In this document: positions 43,829 through 55,209 of the stretch, piece after piece
How positions within the stretch are numbered: the stretch's first letter is position 1
Layout of the letters: each line of letters starts with the position of its first letter
Origin: Metellina segmentata
Lineage: Eukaryota; Arthropoda; Arachnida; Araneae; Tetragnathidae
Assembly: GCA_947359465.1 (NCBI GenBank)
Contig: OX375874.1
Coordinates: 91,515,672-91,579,671, forward strand
DNA: 64,000 nt
Reading direction: 5' to 3'
Notes under the pieces: generated by a model
The model's input: only the letters and a program-made list of their open reading frames with translations
Told to the model about the DNA's origin: nothing
The model's database searches: none
Program-made: the position numbers and the translations under genes

Positions 43829-44095
43829 TGATCCGCTGGTCGGGATACTTATAGGCACACACAATCCTAACTAAATATAACTTTATTTGTTGACTGGTTC
43901 TTTTAATACTGGTACAAGGATTTCTCGACGAAGTCCCTTTTCTCGATGTCGAGAGAGAACGGGGAAGAAAGCGTCGAGGCGAACGTCTAGCTCCGTTGGT
44001 CGAAAAGGGTCTGGTCCTTTCTCTTCGGGGCCCCCTGGCGTTTTCCAACAACGTTTGTCGTTCGCTCATGGTGCCATCTATTGTGAGCCATTACA
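43829..44095 (-). repeat. 5' LTR
   Basis: 267 bp. Immediately inside it (43811-43828, read on the minus strand) lies GTGGTGACCCTTGTG, the expected place for the tRNA primer-binding site. I cannot name the tRNA. Confidence 0.92.
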
Positions 44096-44179
44096 AGTGT
44101 ATCCTCAACAACTGTTCAGCGAACGTTGCTGCGCATGGGCCTCCGCAGCAGACGCCAGGTTAAGGCTACAGTGGACACT

Positions 44180-45140
44180 AAACATATTTTTTCTTAATTT
44201 TAAATAAAAAAGATCAAAATTTTGTCTGATAATATATATTGTCAAACTAAACCTGAAAAAAAAATTTGGTGTAAAAAAATTAATTAATTTTTAAAATATT
44301 TGAAATTAAAAAAAAAAAAATTAACAAAAGTTCAAAATGCTCCGGGCGTTCCAATTTTTTCAATATCTTTGATTTTTTTTTTGATTTCTTATCTTAAGAC
44401 ACTATTTAAAAAATTTTGGGAAGCAATGTCATGTTTAATATGATAGTTTATTAGTAATAAATAAAAATGTGCTCTTAAAAGGAATTTTTAAGAAAAAAAA
44501 TGACATTTTTAGTTAAAAAGTTAAATTTTTCTCTTCACACAATTATTATTATATATGTGCATCCCAAAATCTTTTAATACTTATAACAGGAGAAAATATG
44601 GAGAGTCTTGTAGTTATGGGATGAAAATTGAGACGTCCGGAGCATTTTGAAATTTTAGTTCGAAGCAATTTTTTGATTTGAAGAAAAACAACTTTTTTCA
44701 TTTCAAAAGAGTATAAATAATTTTTAGGAATATATTTAGCTCTAGAACTCTAGCATAACACAAATATAGTTCATGCATTCTTTATAATGCAGTTTTTAAG
44801 CACATAATTGTAATTCACATAATGCATATGGATGGTAAAAAACTTTACGTAAATTGAAAGTCTTTAACTTTCTTAGTAAATAACTACAAGAAACCAAGAA
44901 CACAAATTTAATTTAATTAAACACTAATATAGGATAGAAGAAGATGATAAAATTTTACAGTACTGCTATTGAATTGAAAAACATGTATGTCATAATTGTA
45001 GAGTAGTGTTGTAATACAAGATGTGCGTATGTTGTAATACAAGATGTATGTATGTTTTAATACACGATAAAAAATGTATAAAAAGTAAAACAAAAGTAAT
45101 TCTCAAAAAAATTAATATAATTTGATTGATGTAACCAAAA
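44180..45140. other. Non-coding 3' part of the TTAA transposon
   Basis: About 960 bases of strongly AT-rich sequence with poly-A runs and a short ttgtaatacaagatg direct repeat near 45012-45053. No gene is seen. Confidence 0.6.
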
Positions 45141-46856
45141 TTAAAATGCTCCAGCACAATATGCTGCATCCGGTTTCACCGATTTTCTTTTTGGCTTTGT
45201 TTTTTTTACCACAGCATTTTTCTGCGTTTTACGCCTGTGGTCCCGTCTTTTGGCAATAATCAGAGAAAAACTTGAATCTAAAGAGGGATTATCCTCCGAT
45301 TCAAGAGCTTTCACATATCCCAAGTTATGTTTTTGAATAGCATCAGTTACTGCTAACTCCAGCCTTCTTCGTGAAACGAACACTTCCTTGGGACATTTCC
45401 TCCAAATGCAGCTATGAATGTTTTCGTTGATGTTCTGCGTCTTACCAGCAACACATCTGTCTAAAATAGCATCAGATGCTAGTCGCTGATAAACTGGCAT
45501 AATCTTTTCCACAACCTGTGGCGTTAGGTGGGTCTTCATTGCAGCGTGAGATTCTGGCATTTCCCCTTTGGCAATCGCCCTTCGGTAGAAACACCATGAT
45601 GTTTCCCCATCAGGACACTTGGTATGCTGTGGCTTTCTGTCATTAGATGAGCAATGCAACAAACTAGCATATATAGCAGACTTCATTTTTTGTGTGTCAG
45701 GCACATTGTCTCTTATTGCTTAGCGATAAAAGTTTTGCAGCTTAACTATATTTTTTTCAGTCAAGCTGCCTTTCTTTTTACCACCGAGCGTCACTTTTTT
45801 CATGCGCCATTCTTTGACTTTATTTCTTAAGGATGTGCCCAACCTTTTTGCTACATGGTTCAGGCACTCTTCCTTTTGAATTTCAAGATCAGGCCCATAG
45901 ACTTGATTCTGATTCAAGAACTGAAAAGTCTTCGAGTCCCCATCACTCAATACCGACACGTATCGCATACTGCAATCGCTCACAGACCTCCTCCACATAT
46001 TTAAGGCAGCATGCATTTCCATAGCTCCGCTTGATCCATCGAAGTTCTTTTCGCATTCTTCAACATGCCCTTCTTTCCAAATGCAAAATTCAGGAGTACC
46101 CATTCCCAGTTCCTTGGCAGTCATCACACAATTGTGACAGTACTTGGATAGTACTTCAAAGTCGAGGACAAGGCCACTTATTATGTCAATGACAATACCT
46201 AATCCAAGCTTTGAAGTATGCCCTCGCTTCTGCCACGTACCGTCGTAAGAAACACTGACATCTATTACGACACTAGTACTAAGTGCGCCATCCATTTTGA
46301 TATGAGCTGCTCTAGCAGCTTCACGGGACACTTGCAGCATTCGTCGTTTGACGTCTTGATTTTTAATAGACAAGTTCAGCATACATTTAGAAAAGGTTTT
46401 TTTGTCCATAACAGGCATATTTAATATAGAAGAAAAAGTTTCTAAGGCAGCATGGCCTCTTCCTATGGACAAGAAGGCACTCACCAACTTGCCATTGATG
46501 TCATGAGAGCTTTTTGGTTCTTCTTGAGGACTTGAAAACACAGTACCATAGCTCTCATCGCATGTACCACACAAGAGCTCCAGCTTGACCGAATATCCCA
46601 AAGAATGGTGTTGATGCACAACAAGTGAACATTGTTTGCAGCTTTTGCAGGGAACTTTCTCCAACAATTCATCAAACACAGTTTTGTGAGTGATTATGTA
46701 GTTGGCTTCAGGCTGGGGAGCTGGTTCCTGCCTTTCAACAATGTTAGCAGAACATTCTGATTTTACATAGCGTTTCTGGCTATTTTCTGCATTTGCTTTC
46801 CTTCTCTTGCTGGGTCGGCCTTTTGGCTTCCTCCATCTCTTTGAAACAAGATCCAT
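45141..46856 (-). pseudogene. "Mutator-like"/Kolobok transposase with a single stop
   Basis: One frame of 572 codons runs from the ATG at 46856 to 45141, interrupted only by a TAA at 45720-45722 (codon 379). N-terminal basic region (KPKGRPSKRRK) and zinc-type cysteines (CKSCKQC, CGTC). The core has IDVSVSYDGTWQKRGHTSKL, VLDFEVLSKYCHNC, NFDGSSGAMEMHAAL, VSVLSDGDSKTF and KEECLNHVAKRLGTSLR, motifs of a family that databases usually label Mutator-like transposase. The C-terminus is Lys/Arg-rich (KKTKPKRKSVK). Apart from the stop it looks intact, so loss of function is recent. No similarity to piggyBac is evident. Confidence 0.85.
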
Positions 46857-47687
46857 AGCAACAAAATGATAACAACAGCTTTTGAAAATGATTGCTACTG
46901 CTTATATGCACATGGGAAAAAAACGCTTTGTAAGTTTGTATACAAATAATGATATGCGGTTTCAGTCACAGATACAGTTAAAATTTACTGTTGCCATTTC
47001 AAATTTGATAAATTATAAACTGTTCTGAATAATTGTGAGGCTTTGAGAAGAGAAAAGAAAATAATCCATATTTTCGCTGACTTGACAGCTGTGTTTATGT
47101 GGCTGCAAAACGTAAACAAAGGGGCGTAGCCATGGCGGAGGAAAACGAAACTACCCCATAACTCAGCAAAAAAAGCATAAAATCGGAATTTTTTTTTTGT
47201 GTTTGATGGAAGAGTATATAAAATAACAAAATAAACTATAAAAAAAAATTCTGCAATTTCGTAAATTTTTGACATTTTAAGTGTCCACTGTAGCCTTAAT
47301 GCACCTATGCTGACTGCTATTCATCGGCGACAAAGGCTGGAATTCCACGCCAGTACCGCAACTGGACGTCCACAGAGTGACGACAGGTGGCCTTTTCCGA
47401 TGAATCACTTTTTATGCTCAATCGGACCGATGGACGTTGGCGTATACGGCGTGAAACGTCTGAAAGCAAACACCCTGCAACAATTGCCGGAAGGGTCCAG
47501 GCTGGAGGAGGGAGGTAATCTAGCGCTGCTGGCCACGGAACTGGAGTCGGCATGGCTCAACATTCCAGTGAACACCTTCAGAAACCTAATTGGCTCTCTT
47601 CCTGCACGTCTCGCAGCGGTCCGCTCTGCCAAAGGTGGTTATTCTGGCTTTTGACAGATGGTCACATTAATGTGACCAGACTGTGTA

Positions 47688-48993
47688 ATTATAGATTTGT
47701 TATTATTAGATTTAAATTTATTGTTATTACTATGTTTATAGGACCATCAGGCTCGTACAATAATTAAAATTAAAAAAAAAAAAAACATAAACTGTATTAT
47801 TATTTTTTTACACATTTTATTTTTTGTACAAATAAAATAATTCCCTGACATACGCGATCAATAAAAGCCCTTTTTTCCTGAAAATAATGTTCCACATTTG
47901 TGTTAGCCGGGATATTTTCCGGAGACGATTTTGATTAAAATACGCAGTAGCTACTGAACAGAAATGCGAAAAAAGGGGCGTGGGATTGCCACAAAACTAG
48001 GCTAAAGAAAATTATTCTTGTTTGGAAACATCAACAACTAAGACACAGTACAAGAATGTATTATTTCAAAGAGAATAGAAGCATTGATAGCCTCTAAAAG
48101 CGAACCAGCAAAATGTGATAATTCTGTGTAATTGTTTACTGCCTACACATTAAACACAAAAAATGAGATTATTACTACCAAATCTACATGCTTCATTGTT
48201 CTTCATTATCCAAAGAAAATAAACCATCCCTATAAGGCTGATAAAATCTGAAATAAACAGCTTTTCTCTCATAAAGCAAAGTTTGTAACACAGTCAAACT
48301 GTTTCTTGTAATTTGACCAAGGACTGCCAACTATAACATTTATTTATCGCTTTAAAGTTCTATGTGTTAATTTAAAGTACTTCATGCATAGAACATGAAC
48401 ATTACACCCTCTATTCAGTAATATTGATGATTTCTGAAAATCTTTTTGAAAAATTGGACTCTGAGGTTAGTAATACATTAACTTACAAATATGTTCGATA
48501 TCCTTGAAGCAACTCCCTCTGTTACTTGGGAATACTTCGTTTTAAATGATATTTACAATTTTTCACTTACCTCTTTTAATGTATGATGGAAATAATTTCA
48601 AATTAGATGATATAGCAACTGCGCCAAATCGCTCTAAGGACATAATCGTAAACAAAAGCTTTTGTTTCGCTTGTACGTTAAAAGTTTAGGTAATTATCTA
48701 AGGCATTTATTAAGTTGAATTTAGAAAATAATTGTGCATCATGGTGTTGTTTATGTAGTACACTAGCTAACGAAGGAAACTGAAAATCGTCCGGCTGTTT
48801 AAAAGGTTGAGAATTTCTTATTGTATGGAATGAGAATGACCCTGTTTCTCACCAAACGCTAGTTTGCAAATATTACATCACTGAAGAATAGAACCATTTT
48901 TTAGAAATTTCATTTACCATTCGCATAGCAAATGAAGGAAGAATCCGGATGACAAATAAAATTATAAATAAATGACTCATGCTTTTGGCTATT
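47688..48993. other. AT-rich spacer between the nest and the tandem array
   Basis: No coding motif, transposon end or monomer similarity found. The tandem array begins abruptly at about 48994. Confidence 0.5.
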
Positions 48994-49576
48994 TAAGTAA
49001 ACTATCGAATTCTTCAAATTTTATCGAAACTTTTCCTTTAAATACGAGTACATTCCTGCTCTCTGTTTGATTCCTGGTCGTGGAGGGCATAAACGTTGTT
49101 AATCAGAACAACAGAGGAAAAACATGCCTTTATTTGTTGTACTACAAAAATTTATTTATAGTATAGTAGTGTGTGTGTGGAGGCAATGCTCTTAGAAAGA
49201 ATGAAATTTAAACAGTCGATTCGACAACAGTTGAGAGAACAATAATGGAATACAATAGAACCATTCAAATGGCAACCAACAATTGAAATCTTTTGAATTG
49301 CAAAAGACTGAAATCTATTGATCGGTATAATAACAATCGAACAAGAATGGGAGGATCCGATAACAATGGAATCTTTTCTTATTCTTCCCCCATAACAATA
49401 CCTTTGAACTGATTTTACAAAAGAGGGATAGTTGTTTTCATAGAACAAAGTGCTCTAACAGTCATTTAAATTAATAATACCCCCAAGCATGTTAGCTGTG
49501 TTTATCGTTCTCTCTTCTCGTTGCATTCGACGGCTACGCCAACCGGGTACCCGAAAACTGTACAAGGTAATGTTTG

Positions 49577-49712
49577 GATTGGATTGGATTTGGTTTTATG
49601 GCATTGAGTCCTCTTGGGACATATTATGCCAAACTCAAGATAAAAAATCAAATATATGATATAATAATAAAGTGAAATGAGTCAAAACATAATGAATGAA
49701 TACTACATAAAA
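49577..49712 (-). other. LINE 3' untranslated region and repeat tail
   Basis: On the minus strand this ends GGCATAAAACCAAATCCAAT followed by CCAATCC, a short tandem tail typical of I-like LINEs in arthropods. Confidence 0.7.
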
Positions 49713-52700
49713 TTATATGTGATGGATAAAACCAATTTCATGTAAAAAGCTAAAAATATTTGGATGAGGATTCTCCCCAACCATGTCTTCTAAAGTCAAG
49801 GTATAAAAATTAAAATATTTAAGACGTTGATAATTAAAATGAGAACACTCTATTAAAATGTGTTTCACTGTAAGTGGACAAATGCAGTAGTTACAAATGG
49901 GATGATCTTCCCCGAGGAGGAGGTGTCTATGGGTTATTCGCGTGTGTCCAATACGGAGTCGTGTTAGTATTACATCCTGTCTTCTAAAAGGTAGCGATTT
50001 CCATTGAATTATATTTCGTTTTAAAGCATGGAGTTTGTTTTCCGTTTGTTCATTCCATTCGTTCTGCCATTTTGTTTCTAAAAATTTGTAAATGAATGAT
50101 TTTATGTCGCGATAAGGAATGGTATGACTAATATGATTTACGGCCGATTTGGCGGCGCGGTCGACAATCTCATTTCCTGATATCCCAACGTGAGATGGAA
50201 TCCAGCAAAATATTAACTTAAAATTTTTGGATGAGAGATGATAAATTATTTTTAATGACTCTAAAACAATGGGATGACTTTCATGATCAGGATGTTTCAA
50301 TGATTGTAAAACGCTTAATGAATATGCGAAAATTATACATTTTTTATGACAGTGATCAGATATATTTTCTAATGCTTTAAAAATGGCCATTATTTCAGCA
50401 GTAAAAACAGAACATGAAGAATGAAGTTTAAAACTGTGAATGGAATCATTAATAGTGAACGCAGCTCCAAAGTAGTTTGCCTTTTTAGATCCGTCCGTAT
50501 AAACTTGAATAAAATTAGAGTATTTTTCTATATATTTTTGAAAAAGTTGCTTGTAGATAATATCCGAGGTATCTGCTTTATAAAAATTTTGAAACGGGTT
50601 TTGAAATTCAAAATAATAATTAAACCAAGGAGAGAAAGCATACAGTTTTTTCTGGGTGACGTCAAGTGAAGAAATTTCGGATTCGTTCATCAAATCTAGC
50701 ATTCTTAAGTGGAATGCAGGAATGAAGGATGTTTTAGCTTGATAGAGGAGTTTTAAATATGGACTGTGATGAATTGTATGCAATGGGTGATGAGGGGTTG
50801 AGGTAATTCTAAAATAGTATTCCAGTGATAACAACTGTCGTCTTAAGTCCAGGGAAGGTTCAAAAGCGTCTACATACAAGCTGTTTACAGGTGATGTTCT
50901 AAAGGCACCAGAACATAAGCGTAAAGCTGTGTGGTGGATGGTGTTCAGAGTTTGAAGAGCAGATTTTCTTGCTGAACCATACACCACGCAGCCGTAATCT
51001 AATTTTGATCGTATTAATGCTCTATAAATTTTTAAAAGACAATTCCGATCAGATCCCCATGATAACTTAGATAAAACTCGTAAGATGTTAAGAGCCTTTT
51101 CGCAACGTTTGCGTAGATTTGAAATATAGTAGTTGAAAAATCAACTTCTTGTCAAATATAATACCTAAAAATTTTACGTTGTCAACAACATTAATTAAAA
51201 TATCTTTGAAAAAGATCTCAGGGTCAAGGTGAAGATTTCGCTTTTTTACAAAAATGAACGCACGCGGTTTTTGAAAGTGAGAAACTGAAACCATTTTCGT
51301 TAGTCCAATGTGTGATTTTGTTAACAGCCTGTTGAAGTTGTCTTTCAATTAAACGAATGTCTATAGCTGCGCATGAAATTTGTAGATCGTCAACGTAAAT
51401 AAAACCCTTAACTGATGGAGACAATTGAGAAACAATATTGTTAATTTTTAAAATAAATAAAGTCACACTTAAAACACTGCCCTGTGGTACTCCTTCCTCT
51501 TGAATAAAAACATCAGAAAAAATAGATCCAATCCGTACTTTAAAATACCTTTTCTCTAAAAATTTCTGGATAAAAACAGGCAGATTTCCTCTTATATCGT
51601 TTTTAAAAAGGTCTTTTAAAATTCCATGTCTCCACGTTCGATCATATGCTTTTTCGATATCGAAGAAAATAGAGACGAGATGTTTATTTTCCACAAATGC
51701 GTTTCTGATTTCAGCTTCGAAAGCGACTAGATTGTCAGTGGTAGAACGATTTTTTTCTAAAGCCATTTTGAAGTGGAGAGAGACATTTATCTTTTTCTAA
51801 AACATACATGAAACGAGCGTTGACCATCTTTTCTAAAATTTTGCATAGGCAGCTTGTCAGGGCTATTGGACGGTAGTTCGAAGGATTCTTGGGGTCTTTA
51901 TTTGGTTTCAGGATGGGAATTACATTAGCATACCTCCATGACTGCGGAAAAGTATGTTCGGTCCAAATTCTATTGTAAAATTTGAGGAGATGATTTAGAG
52001 AACTATTTGAAAGATGTTTGAGCATGATGTAACTGATATTATCTGGGCCAGGAGTTGATTTGTGGACTAAGGATAAAGCCTTTGTCAATTCAGAAAAAGT
52101 AAAATCACAATTATAAGATAATATACGGTTTGAAGTAAAATTAATTTTTTTCTTTTCAGATGCAACTTTAATTTTTTTTAAACTTTCAGTGTAGTTATTG
52201 GAGTTGGATATTTCGGAAAGGCAAGACGCAATTGTGTTTGCTATGTCTTTGGGTGCCGATAATATTTGATTATTGTGTTCTAGTATAGGAATTTGTCTGT
52301 TGGGGTAAACACCGGAAATTCTTTTAATCCTGGTCCATATGTGTTTACTTGTGGTCTTACTATTTATACTATTGACATAATTTATCCAAGAATCTCTCTT
52401 ACTAAGTCGTTGAGTTTTTCGAAAGGCCGCTTTAGTTTTTTTATAAATAATATAGTTTTCTCTTGTTGGATATCTATTGAAGATATTCCAGGACTTCCTT
52501 TGTTTACGGTAAGCATCGCTACAATCGTCATTCCACCAAGGCTTCTTCTGTTTTTTAGGGGCATTAATAACTTTTTTAATGGAAGCGTCAGCACTAGCTA
52601 TAATTATATCTGTTATTTTATTAGTAACTGCATCGATGTCATCAGTTTCTCCCGTGTTAGTAATATCTGCGAGGCTAGTAAAGAATGGCCAGTTGGCAGT

Positions 52701-53396
52701 TTCAAAAATATATTTGGATTGGCTGTCAGTGTGAGGTTGGCATTGGCCTTCATATTTAAGTTTAATTGGATAATGGTCGCTATTGTAAAGGTAAGGATCC
52801 ACAGAAAAAGTCCAAAATGGTAAAATTGAAGGAGTGCAAATTGCCAGATCTATTGAATGGTAAGTAAGTGAAGGTGAGTGAAAGTAAGTAGGTTAGCCGT
52901 CATTCATAATACATAAATCATTATCTGTTATTACTTTTTCAATTTGTTTCCCTCTATGATTAATATCTGAACTGCCCCAGAGAATATGATGGCCATTTAA
53001 GTCACCAAGTATGATGAATGGTTTCGGAAGTTGATCTATTAAATTATTTAAGTCAGAAGTGGCAATATGGGTGGTAGGAGGTAAGTATAAATTGCATATT
53101 GTTATCAAAATATTGACATGAAGTCTAACAGCAAGAGCCTGCAGATTTGTTTTTAGGTTAATTTGAGTTACTGGAAAGTCATGGGAGGTAAGCAATGCAA
53201 CACCCCCACATGCTCTCTGGCCATCATCGTAATCTTTTCTAAATATAGTGAAACAGTGAATGTTGGTGGAATCATTGCTTCTTAAATACGTCTCCTGGAG
53301 GGCGATTGCAGCTGGCTTGTGGTTGTTTATGATGTGTTTGACATGATCAATTTTTTGACGAAAACCCCGGCAGTTCCAGGAAAGAAAGGAAGCCAT
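49713..53396 (-). pseudogene. LINE ORF2 (EN-RT-RNase H), several lesions
   Basis: The start at 53396 (MASFLSWNCRGFRQ) opens an APE-type endonuclease (ALQETYLR, ILGDLNGHHILWGS, NSDHYPI). The reverse transcriptase follows (STPGPDNISYIMLKHL, NYRPIALTSCLCKILEKMV, EEGVPQGSVLS, FIYVDDLQ), then RNase H (VYTDGSKKANYFGAAF, AEIMAIFKAL, WIPSHVGISGNEIVDRAAK) and a C-terminal zinc-type segment. Lesions: a stop at 52893-52895, a +1 A insertion near 51770, and frameshifts near 51240 and 51120. The RNase H Asp expected in a FTDSLS-type motif reads Tyr (TAT at 50322-50324). Confidence 0.9.
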
Positions 53397-53425
53397 AAAA
53401 ATAAAGTATAAAAGAAAAGGAAAAA

Positions 53426-54673
53426 CTACTTGTGGTTTCTCGTCCTAGGACGATGTTTGTCTTGCCGAGGATCCTTCTTGGGCTTCAGTGGCGAAGTCTC
53501 CAAGCCCTCATCTTCTACAGATGAAATATCGCTTTCTGAGTTATAAAGATTAATGAGGTCACTGGTAGAAGGATTAGGTATAAAGTTTTTGGATGAAACG
53601 TCGGGTTGAAGAGAGGTTTGAGAAGAACTTTTTGGAATTTTAATGTTGTTTTGTTCAGTTGATATGGCTCTTTTTAAAGAAGTATTTTTAGGTCGATTTG
53701 GTTGGTTTATGATTTTTGTATTCGTTGATGTTGTAGCTGATGCTTTAGAGAAAGAAGGCGTTAAAGGTTGGTTCAATGAAGTTTTGTGTTGGTCAGATGG
53801 CTTAAACACAGTTACATCGGTTTGAGTAGCGTTAGTTTTGAAGTTTTTTTTAACTATCGAAGAGTAAGATATTCCAGGTTTCGGGATGCGATCATTAACA
53901 ATTCTACGGGCCTCCGGAAATGAAATGTTTTGTTAAACTTTAATGGTTTGAATTTCTTTTTCTGTTTGGAATTTAGGACAAGACCTGGCAAAAGCTGGAT
54001 GTGCACCTTTGCAGTTTACACAGCAAAGGGATGATGTAGTACAGACATCGGTCTTATGTTCTGTACTACAGAATTTTGCGCAGGTTTCTTTGCCACGGCA
54101 AGCAAGGAAAGAGTGGCCGAATCTCTGACATTTGAAACATCGAACTGGGTTTGGTATGAAAGGTCGAACTGGACAATTAATGTAGGCTATTTTTACATGT
54201 TTTGGTATGGTGGGTGTATTGAAAGTTATTATTATATGTTTGGTGGGTATTTTTTGGCCATTTCTTTGAATAGTTATTCTTCTGACATTAATTACAGATT
54301 GTTGGGAGAGTGATTCTAAGATGACTTGTTCGGTATCGTGTACTAGATCAGATTCCGAAATTACGCCTCGGGATGAATTTAGAGTTTTGTGGGGTGTAAC
54401 TGTCACTTCTATTGAACCGACGGATTTTATTTTTTGGATATTTAAAGCCTGTGATTTATTAGAAACTTCAATGAGTACATCTCCTGCAAGGTTTTTGTTT
54501 TTTGTGTCTCCGACCATTCCTAATATTGTTTTCTGTAGTAGAATAGCAGATATGTTTTTTAGATTTCCGTTGTTACTCTTCATTATGAAAATTTTTTGTA
54601 TCGTTAAATTGTTATCATTATTTTTATTAGATTGGTGCTCCACTGAAGGAGAAGTTGAGGTTTGGTTTTCCAT
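53426..54673 (-). pseudogene. LINE ORF1 (gag-like, zinc knuckles), one stop
   Basis: A single frame of 416 codons begins at the ATG at 54673 and is broken by TAA at 53933-53935. Zinc-knuckle motifs lie near residues 190-240: CFKCQRFGHSFLAC, then a degenerate CAKFCSTEHKTDVC, then CCVNCKGAHPAFARSC. The C-terminal part (from DQHKTSLNQPLTPSF) is Ser/Lys-rich. ORF1 proteins of this clade bind the element RNA. It ends 29 bases before ORF2. Confidence 0.88.
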
Positions 54674-55209
54674 GTTTGAAAAAAAGGTTTTCAGTCCCCG
54701 GCGGCACCACCCACCATGGAGTCCAACGAGGGGATACAGGTTCCTGTACCGGTGCTAGCCAGGGACTATACGGACACAACTCGCCTCTATGACTGCCCTA
54801 AGGAGCTAGTTGGTGAGCGGGTCCTTAGCCCAAGCAGGGTATTCCCACCAGCCGATTAATGTACTGGGACCAAAGTACACTTCCTGTTTATCCGAAGCAG
54901 GAGCCGAAGCAATGTATTGGGGCGTTATGTTGTCCCTCAATCACCAGGATCAACTTTTCCGAAGACACAGGTCTCCACGCACAGCAAACACGAGGGTGAT
55001 ATAATCCCCAAGAGGAGCTAAAAGCACAGACTGGCGAAAAGCTTCTCAAGGGGAGCCCTCACCTCCGAAGAGGCAACCACAACGAGGGAGGAAGAAAAAG
55101 CAAAAAGCAAATGGTAGAGGAGGAGAAGAACGAAAGGGAGGGAAGATCACTCAGGTACCCCGGGGTTGTGAAGCCCGTACAAACCTAAAGAAGGAATGCC
55201 CCTGGGGCA
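54674..55209 (-). other. LINE 5' untranslated region
   Basis: About 536 bases of GC-richer sequence ahead of ORF1, ending at the 5' target duplication. It likely carries the internal promoter of the element. No promoter motif was identified. Confidence 0.6.

Larger units (their letters stand above)
39409..44095 (-). mobile_element. Ty3/Gypsy-type LTR retrotransposon, young
   Basis: LTRs of 267 bp (39409-39675 and 43829-44095) begin TG and end CA and differ at one base that I can see (near 39481 versus 43901). They are flanked by AGTG (39405-39408 and 44096-44099), a 4-bp target duplication. The minus-strand order is gag, protease, reverse transcriptase, RNase H, integrase, the Ty3/Gypsy order. 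A purine tract (GGAGGGGGAG in the coding sense) abuts the 3' LTR. No envelope gene is seen. Confidence 0.95.
44164..47295 (-). mobile_element. DNA transposon with TTAA target duplication (Kolobok-like)
   Basis: Perfect 16-bp inverted ends, GGCTACAGTGGACACT (44164-44179 and reversed at 47280-47295). They are flanked by TTAA at 44160-44163 and 47296-47299, where the sister host copy has a single TTAA (GGTTAATGC near 20630). The 3132-bp element encodes one minus-strand transposase. TTAA duplication is typical of Kolobok and piggyBac, and the protein is not piggyBac-like, so Kolobok is the best placement. Confidence 0.85.
38965..47685 (+). mobile_element. Tc1-like host element carrying two nested insertions
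   Basis: The ends match the copy at 20126 (CAGTCCAGTCACATTAATGT in inverted orientation) and are flanked by TA at 38963-38964 and 47686-47687. Host sequence is 38965-39408, 44100-44163 and 47296-47685; the rest is inserted LTR retrotransposon and TTAA-type transposon. The host also has an internal deletion of about 322 bases at 47515, compared with the other copy, which removes the second catalytic Asp and the SPDLNPIE motif. Its transposase is therefore dead. Confidence 0.92.
49577..55209 (-). mobile_element. I-clade-like LINE, nearly full length, inserted in the array
   Basis: A 5633-bp minus-strand element with two ORFs, endonuclease, reverse transcriptase and RNase H. It is flanked by aaggtaatgtttg (49564-49576) and aaggtactgtttg (55210-55222), a 13-base target duplication with one mismatch within a satellite monomer. 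The 3' end is a short repeat tail, (TCCAA)-like, rather than poly-A, as in the I group. The combination of a zinc-knuckle ORF1 and an RNase H domain fits the I superfamily. Confidence 0.92.

Noticed and set aside
52293..54758. Plus-strand frames within the LINE (52293, 54056, 54321)
   Set aside because: They are shadows of ORF1 and ORF2 on the minus strand with low-complexity, Phe-rich products.
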